Positions 1-10,184 of a DNA stretch of 21,704 nucleotides are shown here, piece by piece. Every line of letters starts with the position of its first letter. The first letter of the stretch is position 1. This DNA comes from Choristocarpus tenellus KU-1152 (taxonomy: Eukaryota; Phaeophyceae). The notes beneath the pieces were generated by a model. It saw only the letters and a list, made by a program, of their open reading frames with translations, did not search any database and was not told the origin of the DNA. The stretch lies in NCBI GenBank assembly GCA_964200185.2, contig CAXNAD020000329.1, positions 1 to 21,704 of the forward strand, read 5' to 3'. The position numbers were made by a program, and so were the translations under genes.

Positions 1-1716
1 TTCCCGGGGGGGGGGGTTCCTTCACATGCTGTTCACTTTTAAACCTCAAGTATTTTGTACAACACAAATGTGTGGCCTTTTCTTGGATTTGACATATTTT
101 ATCTTGTTTGTACTGATCGCCCCTCCCCACTGATGGATGATATTTGTGGGCTCTGTTGCATTTCACTGTGAATGCCCATTTGTTGCAGAGTACACTATAT
201 TGATTACGTGCATGTAGAAGTATAGAGAGAGCATTTAGCTTTTGCCTCTTTTTTTGATTAACTGGAAGATTGATAACTTATGCATCAGCATCATTTATCC
301 CTAGTGTTGTGTACAAGATGCGTGGAGGATCTCTTGCACCTCACCCTCCAAGTTATAATTGAGCATGAAATGCTCGAAACTCTCATCCTCCTGGATGTAT
401 TATGATCACATCGCAGCAGTGACCTTGGCACATCACATCAACCTTAGACCCCCCACTGCCATACATGTATTCCCCATGGGACCCTGACATTAGTACTCCA
501 AAATTTTTATCAACCATCATATCTGTGGGCATAGACCATGAGATTGGCACCCCTGTGCACAAGAATAGTTCAGAGGTCCTGCACCCACTGCCATGAATAA
601 CTGTTGAAGGAATATGCTGCTGCCATCGATGATGGCCATGGGCAAAATAGGTACAACTGTACCATCCAGTCGAAACGACTGTAACCCTAGTATCAAGAAC
701 GGATCTCCAACTATAGACTGGAACATATCATGAGGTCAAATGAATACCACAAAAGTAACTGCGCTGTAATAATTTTCTTGTATGTGATACTTCTTCCAGA
801 TAAAAAACCGCACAATCCAACTTCCCTCCACAACAGTATCTAACCCTGGCAAGGACAACGATGGTCAATGTGATTGTGTCAATATGTTACGGCTATATAC
901 TGTTATACACATGTGGACAAACCTTCACGATCAACAACTGTACAGACAGTGAAAGTGTAACTGTGTAGGGCCCTGATGATACTGACCTTAAAGAGGATCA
1001 AAATTTTCCATTCCGGTTTTTTCTTATTCATTTCGTGCCATCCAATTTCTCAAAAATCAATTTCTCCATGTCTCTCTCCCTATAAACCTTTTCCCTCACT
1101 ACCTGTACCCACTATACATATAACACAGCAAAAACGGTCAAAAAGGGTTTGGGATCTGATCTGGAATTTTGGTGACACAGTCAGTCTCTTCATACAGTGG
1201 CAGTAAAGCAGTATTAGTATAATTCAAAACACATTTTGCTATTCAAGATTAACAAACAAGTATGAAAGAAGAATGCACACTTGGAGAAGTGAATACAAGT
1301 TGTTTTCTACTGGAATTTCCACACCATACCACCACGAATTTATGGGGTATTTGCGTACTTGCACAGAAGTACATAGCAGTTGTGAACACAAGGGTAGTAT
1401 ACATTTAAATTATGTGCAACAAAAAGCAACAAACAAAACCTGTAATGCCCCTCCCATGAAATAACATTGGTAACTATTAATATTCTGTCATACCACCTTT
1501 GTGTTTCAGAAATATCAATTAATTCCTAAATCACGGTACTACTCTCCTTTCATTGAAAAGACAATGGATGATATCAGTGTTCATGTCATTAGTTTCCATG
1601 TTATATTATGCCGATCATTTGTAAACAAAACACACGCACCCTCTCTCAATATTAGGAACTACAAATGCATAGAAAAAATATATAAATAGTACTCCATAGA
1701 ATGGAAGATGATTCAC
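1..1716. other. Intron 4 / downstream sequence of the TIC62-like gene; no gene seen
   Basis: No convincing coding stretch is present on either strand. The next exons of the TIC62-like gene should read minus-strand motifs such as FPAA, WKR and VRPGG; I could not find them here. The window opens with an 11-G run at 6-16. A short AT-rich hairpin-like sequence (GAGCATGAAATGCTC) occurs near 361. Confidence 0.5.
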
Positions 1717-1812
1717 CTTTCCTGTACCCAAAGCAGACACCAGAGTAAAGTGGCGTACAGAAGAGGTCTCCTTGGCAGCCTGAACCACCTTCTCTGTCAT
1801 GCGGAAGTCCAC
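1717..1812 (-). CDS. TIC62-like gene, exon 4
   Basis: The exon has 96 nt (32 codons), phase 0 at both ends, acceptor TTATCAAG/GTGGAC and donor GGAAAG/GTGAAT (minus strand). It encodes VDFRMTEKVVQAAKE and then HFTLVSALGTGK. This continues exon 3 exactly as the family requires (PYxxD, helix, VxSLGT). The following family segment (FPAA, WKR, then a VRPGG motif) must lie in later exons and is not seen in this window. Confidence 0.8.
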
Positions 1813-4800
1813 CTTGATAACAATAAAGAAATTTGTGGGTGCTATCTGGGTCAGTGCTGACTTGACAACGGGGAGCATTTGAGGTTAGAGGAGTGCTGGC
1901 AGGAATAGATTCTCGATTAGAAGATCTGAAGAGGGGTAGGGAAGTGAATATAGCCAATTTCCTGGTGCCCCACATACTTTGAAAACCAATTGAAATTGCC
2001 ACCCACTACACAATGGGGGCTAAGCGACTCAGCATACATTACAACTTATTCCGCTGACGGAGTAAGAATATTTTATCATATCATATTTTCTTGTATCCTT
2101 ATCAGTTTCTTTCACAGACATACAGTACTGAGAATTCCACAATCTTGATGTTCACTTCCATGATGAGGGGGGATGTCAAGAAACTTCCCACAAATTACAT
2201 TCATGGATGGTCCATGTTGGTCACAGATAGTGTTGAAGTTGGACTTTTTACATAAAAATAACCACTAGTGAATGTAACACAAAATATATCCAAAAAAACG
2301 ATCATCTAGCATTAGAAGTGTTTTCTGCCTTACGCCATCACCAGATCTCCGGCAACCACAAAACCTGCGGGACTGGCCTCAACACCATTCACATCGACGA
2401 GATGTGATTCTACCTCATCTGCGAAAAAGAGATGGTGTGCATGTTCCCAGGGAGGAAAGATAGAACATTAAGCTTGTGACACAGCGAGCGCAGTCGCCGG
2501 ATCTAGACATCAATGATTTGGGGGTTTTGGCATCTCTACATAGGAGGGTTTGGGCGGAACTTTATGTCACCATTGATGAAGTTGTGAAGGGGGTTCAAGC
2601 ATATTCCACGTGTACGACGAAGACACACTTCAGAAGGTGTGGCAGAGTTTGATCAAGATATACAATCAGGTGTTAAGGGCACTGGGGGGGGGACGATTTT
2701 GAGGTAGAGCACACCGGGACAAAAAAAAGGCAGCAGGAGGGCGGGTTGGATAGATCATTCGAAGTAGACCAAGCGGCCTCTGTGGCGGCCTTGGATTGGT
2801 GGGTTGACAGTATCAAACAAAGGCGAGACATAGTTTCTTAATGTAAAATATTCCAGGGAATCCAACGCAAAAGTCCGTCTTGTAATCACAGGTCATCCCG
2901 AAGAGCTGCAACGTAACGGCCCAGACTTATGGGACAGAGAGAGTATCTCCCAATGTAGTACACTATTACTACTCCCATTGTGTTTCGCCATATCTCCATA
3001 TGTGAGGTATTCCCTGAATGTCCTTACTACATCTCCAAACGTGTACTACATCCCCCATATGATAAAAACATATTCTAATATGGTGTACAAAATCTCCCAA
3101 TGTGTTGGTTGTACTTCTGCCCTCATTGTCTTGATGATGTATTGTTCCTTGGCAACCACGACAGAAGAGCTTTCAAAAATGTCCTTTACCACCTGAATAA
3201 GAAGTTGGTCTTTCTATTTCCCCTTTTCAAGGAGCCCCGCAGGCATATACAGGAAGGACTAAGGCACAAGTGCTCACTCAATAAGCTCCCTTGTACACTC
3301 TGAGTGCCGCGATGTCATGCACCAAAAACCCACAAACTACTGTCAAGACAAATGCATTTTAAGACGGTATAGTTGGGTAATGCTTCAGCATGGTGAAAAC
3401 AAACTGAGAAGAACATTCCAACTTAGAACACTGCACAGTCCAATCCAGTCAACACCTACCTATGAGGTACAAGTGCAGGGGTGCTCACCCAAATTGTAAT
3501 TCCCTTCTGGTCCACCCTGCACACTATTGTCACATTATTCATACTCTAGGGTTTGTATTGTGTTGCATTTATCACTCAACCCCCCATTTTCCTCCTCAAC
3601 GAAGAGAATTGCAACAAGCAACAAAAAAGACAAGAGCGGGAATAAGAGAAAAAAGAAAAAAAAAGTTGAAGGCAAAACACAAACACAACCACACACTCAA
3701 GGATGTTCACAAGCACAGCAAAAAAGAGAACCAAAATTTCACTCTCTAGGGTGCTTACATTGCATTGCTATAAAATTGTGATTCTTTTCCAGCAAGATAC
3801 CCCGGAACCCATCCACCTGTTAGATTTTCCTAAAATAATACAGAACAAGAAAGTGACAACTATTCTTGGTTTGAATACATACCTTTCATCAGGAGGAGTA
3901 AGGAAGACACATTCGAAACACTTTCTCCATTGTTGCCTCCTCACCTGGTAGGGAGCCTTAAAATTTAAGGGCTCAGTCTCTGAGGCACCCAGGGCACACA
4001 CCACAGCCTCGCACCCATCTATCGCTTCTGCAATACTGTCCAGGCTCTCCATGTCCACTCCCTTCACCTCCAGAGCCTCCAACAGACCTTTCACCGGACA
4101 CATTCATCCAAAATAAAAAACAGTATTCATCCAAAATTAAACAGTATTCATCCAAAATTAAACAGTATTCAATGCAATGAATCGAATTGGAAATACTTAT
4201 CTGTGAACAGCAGGATGTCCACAGTAAGATGATACTAGGAGACAGAACGCAAAATGAAAATATAAGCCATCAGAACACCATGTACAAAGTCACTCTCTTC
4301 ATCTACAGCACACCTCACAATGTCCCAGGCCGCTCTTCTCCTCTCCCCCCATGGTCAAATCCTACAAAATCAATGGTAGGATCAATAATATTATTTATAG
4401 TACCAAAAAATAGCAGTAACAGTAACATTATAAAAAATATATATACAGTAATGATGGCCAACCCACGCACTGGCAAGAACTCTCAAGATGCAGAAACACC
4501 TGATACCTACTACAGTAGTGTATTTCCTGGTCCAGCTACACTTGCTAAATCAACACACATTTAGATGGATTAAGCATAGAAGGACAGGGTGCACCCTTTG
4601 TTTTCTTGGATTTGATCAAATTAGTATAATGTGAATTACTTGAAGCAATAATCTTCATAAAAATAATATGTACTTCCTCCATTCGGAATTAAATGTAACA
4701 TATAACATTTGCAGCCCCAATGAAGAAGTAAGGTTCTTCTTCACATGTTCATATTTTATGGGTGTATTGTGCAGACACTAAAAGGTTGCCCACCAAAATC

Positions 4801-6999
4801 TCAAGAAAAATGGGGCAACCTACACCTATCAATGATTCATCCCCTGAAGCCCTCCAAAAATCCATTCCAGCACAGTATTTTGCCGCATCCAGTGGGGAAT
4901 TTTGGAGAAGCTTGCCGGCCTCCTCGGCCTTTTGCTTGTTAAAATGGGGAATTTCGAAGACATTGTCACCCTTGGATCCCAGCACTTCACCATAGACTGT
5001 CAAGAGGCCCTGCCAGACACATTATAGTGTCTCCTGGGGGTACACATCAAACACCTCTATTGTGACCTCCACCATCTTCTTTGTGTTGCTCACCCCCACG
5101 CCTTACTTCAGTTGCTGGATGGAATGAAGGATTACCAGGTCGTTGATGTCAAGGTCTGGTTGGGTCTCCATAACAATGTCGTCTCCCACTGCATCCTCAA
5201 TTGCCTCCATGATCCCCCCCTTGGTGTGTGGCTTTGCCCTCTCCTGCTACATGAAGATGGTGTGTCCTTCCAGTCTAGGGATATCCTTGATCATGAGCTT
5301 CTTATACCTCTCCCAGTCCACTCTGTCTGGCACAAGCACCTTCGTGCCCTTTGGCCAGTGTTTTCTGGAAAACTGAGTGACCTTAGTGTCCACGATTAGC
5401 CAGATCCCGATTTTCCCATTTAACCACGCCCCATCAAAGAGCTTCCTAGGGTTAGGGTTATTTTGTGGGCCACAGCTGCAAGGAACATCACCTTCGTAAT
5501 GTAACCTTCGTGAGGCAACACTTATTTTGTACCCGTAGGTGTTTGGGGGGGTCTCCTGTCGGGTCCAAGAACACAACTTACCCATCTTTGAGTACGTAAA
5601 ACCACATCTTGCCCACATGCGCCCGGTCATAAAGATTGTCCACCAGTACCCCACTTCCCTCCCTCCTGTGTGTGTGGATAATGACGAAACCCATCCTGTT
5701 GACTTTCTGCTGGTCTGAAAAGACTCACTTAATCCATCGCTTGACTTTCTTCACTGTGTGATCAGTGTGGTAGGGCCACAGGTACAGCATATTTCCAGAG
5801 GGTGTGCAGTGCTTTGAGCCTCCATCCAGTGGCAACAAGATTTCAACCCCATCTTACCTACCCCCACAACAGTTATCATTGAGTCTGTAACAAATCTGCT
5901 GTGGTGCTTTGATGTCAAGGGTTTGGGATGATGTTTTACAATTGGTTCCAGGTTTGTCAAACGAAGCCCTCGATCAAGGTAATGAGGCCAGCAGTCTTCT
6001 CTCCTCAGTGGACAAAATAAATTAATAATTGGTCATATTGCCATTAAGAGTGCTATCCAAATTAACATACGCGCACTGGTGAATGTACATCTTTCTATCG
6101 CAATAGAATGCGAACAATGGTCGAGTGGTCGCACCTCGTGCCACCGCGTGAGCAAGTTTATCACCTATAGGCATGAAGCCTTGCTTCCTGAAAATGGTCT
6201 CCGTCTTGGACACGCTCGAGAAACGCACGGCGGCAGTGACCTTGACACCCTCCGATAGTAGCTCCCTGACAAGGGGATTTGAAGTCGGTGCAAGATATAA
6301 CGCAGTTGCACTTGATTGTCAAGTCATAGACTGACGAAGCTCCGAGGTAGCCAACCCACTCTTGAAGATGCGACACGAGAGAGCAAACAAGTAGCTACTG
6401 GGGGGTCTAGATTTAGCTTGGAAACGATAAGACTGTTGTGTATGTCATAATTCCAACCTGTCAACTACAGGATTACAAAGACAACGGCAGTCTCATCAAA
6501 TAGCAACATGGCCAACCCCAACTAGATGAGAATCTATGGGACTCTGAACAACCACGAGTAAATACCTGCAGTGGCATATCGATGGCAATCAGTTCAGCAG
6601 TCCTATGGTATGACATTAAATTGCGCAACTAGACTTTGTATGCGTACAGACGACCATTTTTTCCCGCTGGAGGTTCGATGGAGATGACAAAATCGATGGC
6701 AATATGGTATGCCCTCATCACAACCACTTTCAAGTACTGCTCTCACAGACGGTCCTAATTCTTTCCGGTAAAATGAGGATGAGGGCATGTCACCTGACTA
6801 CCCGCTGACCTGTGCGCCCGCTTGCACCAGCAACAAACACCTTCTCTGGGCGAACGGAAGATCCACTAGAAGGAGAGACCATACGCAATGACGTTCTAGA
6901 TAAGGAGAAAGCGGATAACCTTACTATGCTACCTGCAAAGAAGGAGAAGCCAGCAAGAAAGGCTAGGGATGGACGCATTACTCCCCTTGGGAGTGGCAT
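1717..6999 (-). CDS. TIC62-like plastid NAD(P)-binding protein (atypical SDR), split gene, 3' part missing
   Basis: Four exons join in frame: 6999-6794, 6265-6165, 4087-3945 and 1812-1717. They give 182 residues with no stop, and all introns are GT-AG. Residues 54-64 (VFVAGASGRTG) are the GxxGxxG dinucleotide-binding loop of a Rossmann fold. Residues 128-138 contain CEAVVCALGAS, followed by APYQVD and HFTLVSALGTGK. This order matches atypical SDRs of the TIC62 type (known family pattern: ICCIGAS, then PYRIDY, then FILVTSLGT). TIC62 binds NADPH and is linked to the plastid import translocon and to ferredoxin-NADP reductase; whether this protein does so is inference. The N-terminus has a hydrophobic stretch (residues about 11-27) ending in SAF (29-31), like the ASAF site of secondary-plastid presequences. 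The C-terminal part of the SDR domain is not found in 1-1716, so the gene probably continues beyond the left edge. Starting at Met8 instead of Met1 is possible. Introns 2 and 3 carry transposon relics. Confidence 0.82.
2290..2850 (+). mobile_element. Mariner-like transposase pseudogene, internally deleted (intron 3)
   Basis: The plus strand reads IHIDEM, then a stop in place of Trp, then FYL at about 2390-2417. This matches the HIDEKWFYL block holding the first catalytic Asp of plant/oomycete mariner-like transposases. About 35 codons later comes QSPDLDINDLGVLAS (2491-2530), the block with the third catalytic Asp. The middle of the DDE domain, including the second Asp (QQDNA-type motif), is missing. 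After a frameshift near 2600 the C-terminal part continues (EDTLQKVWQSLIKIYNQVL and an acidic and basic tail). It sits antisense inside intron 3 of the TIC62-like gene and is clearly dead. The element ends are not resolved. Confidence 0.72.
2851..3944. other. Rest of intron 3 (gene-proximal half), no gene
   Basis: This is non-coding sequence. From about 2943 to 3110 a degenerate motif resembling TCTCCAATGTGTACTACA recurs several times. A purine-rich A-tract stretch lies at about 3605-3670. The open frames here are short, overlapping and unlike any known family. Confidence 0.5.
3945..4087 (-). CDS. TIC62-like gene, exon 3
   Basis: The exon has 143 nt, acceptor GTGAAAG/GTCTG and donor TACCAG/GTGAGG (minus strand). 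It encodes EVKGVDMESLDSIAEAI, then GCEAVVCALGASE, which is the strand and glycine turn next to the cofactor, and ends in KAPYQ. The 143-nt length restores phase 0 exactly, which supports both splice sites. A 21-bp tandem repeat abuts the acceptor in intron 2. Confidence 0.82.
4101..4171. repeat. 21-bp tandem repeat beside a 3' splice site
   Basis: Three copies of a unit resembling ATTCATCCAAAATTAAACAGT follow each other. The first carries two extra bases and A-for-T changes. On the minus strand the repeat is T-rich and lies 13-83 nt upstream of the exon 3 acceptor (4088/4087), the region normally holding the branch point and polypyrimidine tract. Confidence 0.85.
4671..5990 (-). mobile_element. 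Mariner-like element with frameshifted transposase pseudogene (intron 2)
   Basis: The minus strand carries transposase blocks in order across three frames. HVGKMWFYVLKDG (5581-5619) corresponds to the first-Asp block HVDEKWFY with Asp changed to Gly, and a stop follows. ITKVMFLAAVAHK lies at 5461-5503. KIGIWLIVDTKVTQFSRK and PKGTKVLVPDRVDWERYKK lie near 5290-5425. IFM, a stop, then QERAKPH (about 5225-5260) is the QQD block with Asp changed to Glu. QPDLDINDL (about 5140-5170) is the third-Asp block, and QQLK and KGDNVFEIPHFNKQKAEE form the C-terminus. Family knowledge: plant/oomycete Tc1-mariner transposases. At least three frameshifts or stops plus two lost catalytic residues make it inactive. 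The 3' terminal repeat begins at 4673 after a TA. The 5' terminal repeat was not found, so the upper boundary is approximate. It lies sense within intron 2 of the TIC62-like gene. Confidence 0.78.
4673..4702. repeat. Terminal inverted repeat of mariner-like element (copy 1)
   Basis: Reading from TA at 4671-4672, the end is CTTCCTCCATTCGGAATTAA followed by ATGTAACA. The reverse complement of the same end occurs at 10155-10184. It resembles the CTCCCTCCGTTCCGAATTA-type ends of plant mariner/Stowaway elements (remembered pattern, not searched). Confidence 0.7.
6165..6265 (-). CDS. TIC62-like gene, exon 2
   Basis: The exon has 101 nt. The acceptor is TTGTCAG/GGAGC and the donor ATAG/GTGATA (minus strand). 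It completes the helix after the Rossmann loop (RELLSEGVKVTAAVR), where the final VTAAVR is the second beta strand. Phase 2 enters and phase 1 leaves. Intron 1 (6266-6793, 528 bp) shows nothing recognisable. Confidence 0.8.
6794..6999 (-). CDS. TIC62-like gene, exon 1 (presequence and GxxGxxG loop)
   Basis: The exon has 206 nt and starts at the ATG at 6999-6997; a second in-frame ATG lies at 6978-6976. It encodes a hydrophobic signal-like segment, the SAF motif, a Ser/Arg-rich transit-like stretch, then the first beta strand and GASGRTG loop. It ends in phase 2 at the donor CAG/GTGACA, read on the minus strand. Confidence 0.8.
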
Positions 7000-7424
7000 G
7001 CTCTCGTCTCACTTTGTCCTTCGACAATTTCAACTCCTTCTTAGCAACTTACATCATCTGATCATGTCACGAAGATGGTGTATAAATTGGGGTGAGAAAA
7101 GCGTACGAGGGGAGAGATGAGAGTGGGATAGTAATACAAAGAATATATGAAATAAGTGAAATCGGGTCGAAAATGTATGTATATTCAATCAAACCTTCAT
7201 TCGACGTTGAACCTTACAAAGAGGGTACGTCTAAATCCTATTTTGGAGAGGGACAGGTTAGCCAAAACATGTTTAGGTACACCACCACCACCAGCTGAAT
7301 TCCCTCCACATATTGCGTGGGAAGCTCTTGCGAACCCCTGACCTGGTATCATGTATTATGGGAGGGCTGGTCCGGATCAAGATTATCAAGTACCTGGAAG
7401 TGGGCTTGGTTCCACGACTGGAAT
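7000..7424. other. Upstream region of the TIC62-like gene
   Basis: This lies 5' of the minus-strand ATG at 6999 and should hold the 5' UTR and promoter. I see no clear TATA box or other element that can be defended. A short ACC run occurs at about 7279-7290. Confidence 0.35.
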
Positions 7425-7700
7425 ATTCTCTGCCCCTCATCAACAATTCCTAGAACTCCAACTCCACCTGCCTCCAAATGCCTTCATCGTGCTCATTTTC
7501 TGGAATATCGCAAAGGATTCTGGCGTTGGGATCCACACAAGTAGTCAGGATCATCTGCTTCCACTCTTACCCTCTAGGCTGCCTCTTTTCACACTCAGTG
7601 TACTGAGCAGTATTCTTCCGTGTGTGAAAGTGGTTCAAAAATCAGGGAATATCGATCTTCCACACTGGCATACACATTTTCACTTACAATGTTCACGGAC
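7425..7700 (-). repeat. Two-copy dispersed element, copy 1 (fossil ORF on minus strand)
   Basis: The plus-strand sequence beginning CCTAGAACTCCAACTCCACC (near 7448) matches 14785-15050 with many substitutions and small indels. Translated on the minus strand, both copies give the same protein blocks: AQYTECEKRQPRG here versus AQCSEGEKRQPRE there, then GIWRQVELE versus GICRQMELG, and VGVLGIVDEG versus LGVLGIAEEV. This copy needs frame changes and contains stops. The protein is not recognised. Shared blocks of protein sequence in two decayed DNA copies suggest a transposable element that once coded. Confidence 0.65.
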
Positions 7701-9894
7701 GGTGACCTTGAAGGTACTGCAGGCTTGCTGCTTTCTCCGCCTCCACTGGTACACCATAGATAATGAGCACAGTTAGAGACGCTGTAATGCATGTGTCACT
7801 TTCAAGAGTCTTATTCTATGATGAACCCGAGTTAGTAACTTAACTAGACCCATCTCCAAAGTAGAGGAAAAGAACACGTTTAAAAGAAGTGGAGGATGAT
7901 GGCAAAGAAGGTGAAGGGGTAGATGAAGGGGCAGAATCTGACTTGACGGCAGGTAGTGGGTCGCAAATGCTAAAGATGGGTCGCCTGGTGCTGGAAGAGG
8001 ACCATCGTATCATGACCTACCCCTACATAAATCTATGTTTAGAGTGTGTGACTTGGTATAGCGATCAACAGGGAAGGGGTAAGAAATACTGTTAATTCAG
8101 TTCAGGCAGGTGCTGGTTTCTATTCAAAGTTCAGTCAGTGCAAGGAGCACTTGGAGGAGATTGCACCGGATGCTGAGGATTGAGCTGAAGAAAATGATGA
8201 GGGATATAGATCAACTCTTTGGTGATCCACTTATTCCATGGTTGAACCGCTTCAAGGACCTTGCACCTCAAAACTGCCATTATTCTTCATGAGAACCTTA
8301 ATGATAGTTACTCACATTGTATGTCAACATTTTAGTGGGAAGGTCATCACTTGAAATAGGAATGTAAAACAAAATTGGAATCGCTCCTAGGAGGAATGAA
8401 GTATAGAGGTCACCTGTCATCTTCCAAACCTGTTGACTAATACTGTGTGCAGTAATGTTATATATCGACATCAATCACACACAACTCATTCCTCCTTCTA
8501 TCACATTATAGATTGTGTTCAGTTCATCAACTATGATATATCACTTATTTTTACTAATCTGTTATATACCTCTCTGATCTCCCATCTTGGCTCAACACCG
8601 ATTGCACAAGATACTCAGAGTGTGTGATACCTACATAACCACGGATAGTATACTGGAGGATACCTAGTATAGAGGGAGTTTTGCAGAGAGATGCGATGTT
8701 TGAGCATTGGGAGTCTTCACATAGAGAAGAAAAGGGTTTGGCTGTTGATGACAGGACACAGACCAAGAGGAGGAATGCGCGTACAGATGAAATCTCTATG
8801 TGATACAAGGACTATATGAATATTAGTCATATTGACCCCATGTACTCTGACCCACAGGTTGAATGACAAGAGTAGTCATTGGGTAAGGAAGAGAGAATGT
8901 AGGAGTTGGGTGGGCTGTGGAAAAAGTACGGAAGAGACGGGATGCACCTTTACATGATAAGTATTAAAGGGGGAATCAAGAGAAAATGGGGGAAGGTTAT
9001 TAGCAAATGAACTCAAGCATTTGCTTGACTACAGTATTTGGAAGTTAAGAGGTGTACGCAAGAGAGAAAACCAATCGAGAGGTAGGCGAGTTTGGATCCT
9101 TTTGCATTATATGTCATCTTTCTTACCCTGCGCAACAAACTCTATTTCATCGCTTCATGTGTACAATTGTACACAAAATTGATATTTCCCCTTTCCACAC
9201 ACAACGTGACACCACAATTAAGCAAGGGTTCTTTCTGCAATTGTTCGAAATGGTATATTTTTGCCCTTTCTTGGGATCCTTAAATTGCAACGCCGCCTAC
9301 CTCTCAGCGGAGTCTGGGTGTTTCTATCCTGGGGTTAGGGCAAATGAATTGATGCAGAAAGGGATAGGATATGTAGAAATCCCAATAGTTTACTAACACT
9401 GTGTTGATCGTTCAACTGACTACACATCACCTCCATTTCCTACACTCAAAAGTGGCCTTGGGAGCTGTGAGTAGAATGTCGCACATACAAGAACTTGAGC
9501 ATTTGCATGGACCCCAGAAGAAAGGTACAGAAGCAAAGGCAAAGGTAGGGTGTTTGGGGCTCTGGTTGGGGAGTGCAGGCAACCGAGTTGGCACAGTAGG
9601 TGAAAGGATTTATACCACTTCCGATGCTTCCACAAGCACTTTCTTCACCTTCCATCAGCGTAAATTTCCATTTTCTTTCGCCTATGTCAGGAGTACAGGA
9701 AGGGGTCACGCAGAGGTGACGAATCAGCCTTGAGCTGGAAGAACCAACTGTGGGGAGCACAGATGGGACGGACCAAGGGACTCAAAGAATCTGGGTGGGT
9801 GGGGGGCTACACCAGGGTGTCCATTTGGGCCTTGACAAGGAGAAGTGCGCTTGCATTATCCATACGACGCATGCAACCAAATCACCCAAAAATC
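7701..9894. other. Intergenic region, no recognisable gene
   Basis: No family was recognised. A plus-strand stretch at 7889-8095 encodes an acidic, Gly/Glu-rich 68-residue frame, followed in another frame by a Glu/Asp-rich segment near 8150-8210. This could be a decayed coding piece but has no homology I know. Overlapping ORFs on opposite strands at 9401-9760 are probably chance. Confidence 0.4.
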
Positions 9895-10184
9895 GCGGTA
9901 TGGAAAAATGGGCCCAAAATGGACAGGAAAAGGCTGAGGAGGCGGGCAAGCTCCCCCCGAATTCCCCAATGGATGCGGTGAAATACCGTGATGGAATGGA
10001 ATTTGGAGAGTTTGGGGCCCGGAATCGTCGATAGGAGTAGGTTGCCCAATTTTGCTTGAAGTTTTTGTGGGCAACATTGTAGTGTCTGCATAATACACCC
10101 GTAAAATAAGAGTATGTGAAAAATAAACATCTTCATCGGGGCTGCAAATGTAATGTTACACTTAATTCCAAATGGAGGAGGAAG
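9895..10184 (+). mobile_element. Mariner-like element, 3' end only (copy 2)
   Basis: The plus strand encodes EKAEEAGKLPPNSPMDAVKY, matching the C-terminal KAEEAGKLLQNSPLDAAKY of the element at 4671-5990. Nucleotide similarity then continues through the non-coding tail (GTGGGCAAC, GTAGTGTCTGCA, ATACACCC, GGGGCTGCAAATG) to the terminal repeat. The end is GGAGGAAG followed by TA at 10185-10186. No upstream transposase blocks are present, so this is a 5'-truncated or deleted copy. It is in opposite orientation to copy 1. Confidence 0.75.
10155..10184. repeat. Terminal inverted repeat of mariner-like element (copy 2)
   Basis: TGTTACACTTAATTCCAAAT followed by GGAGGAGGAAG is the reverse complement of the copy 1 end at 4673-4702, apart from a few substitutions and a three-base GGA duplication. 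Confidence 0.7.

Noticed and set aside
841-880. Possible VRPGG exon of the TIC62-like gene (minus strand LTIVVLARV)
   Set aside because: It lacks the Arg-Pro-Gly-Gly residues and neighbouring family sequence, and no fitting splice sites were found.
5445-5460. TTAGGG-like run as a second interstitial telomere tract
   Set aside because: It falls within the mariner transposase frame (AHK followed by ITLTL), so it may simply be coding sequence; only two units are present.
9052-9760. Overlapping frames of about 104-114 codons on both strands
   Set aside because: No family resemblance, no splice structure, and open frames on both strands suggest chance.
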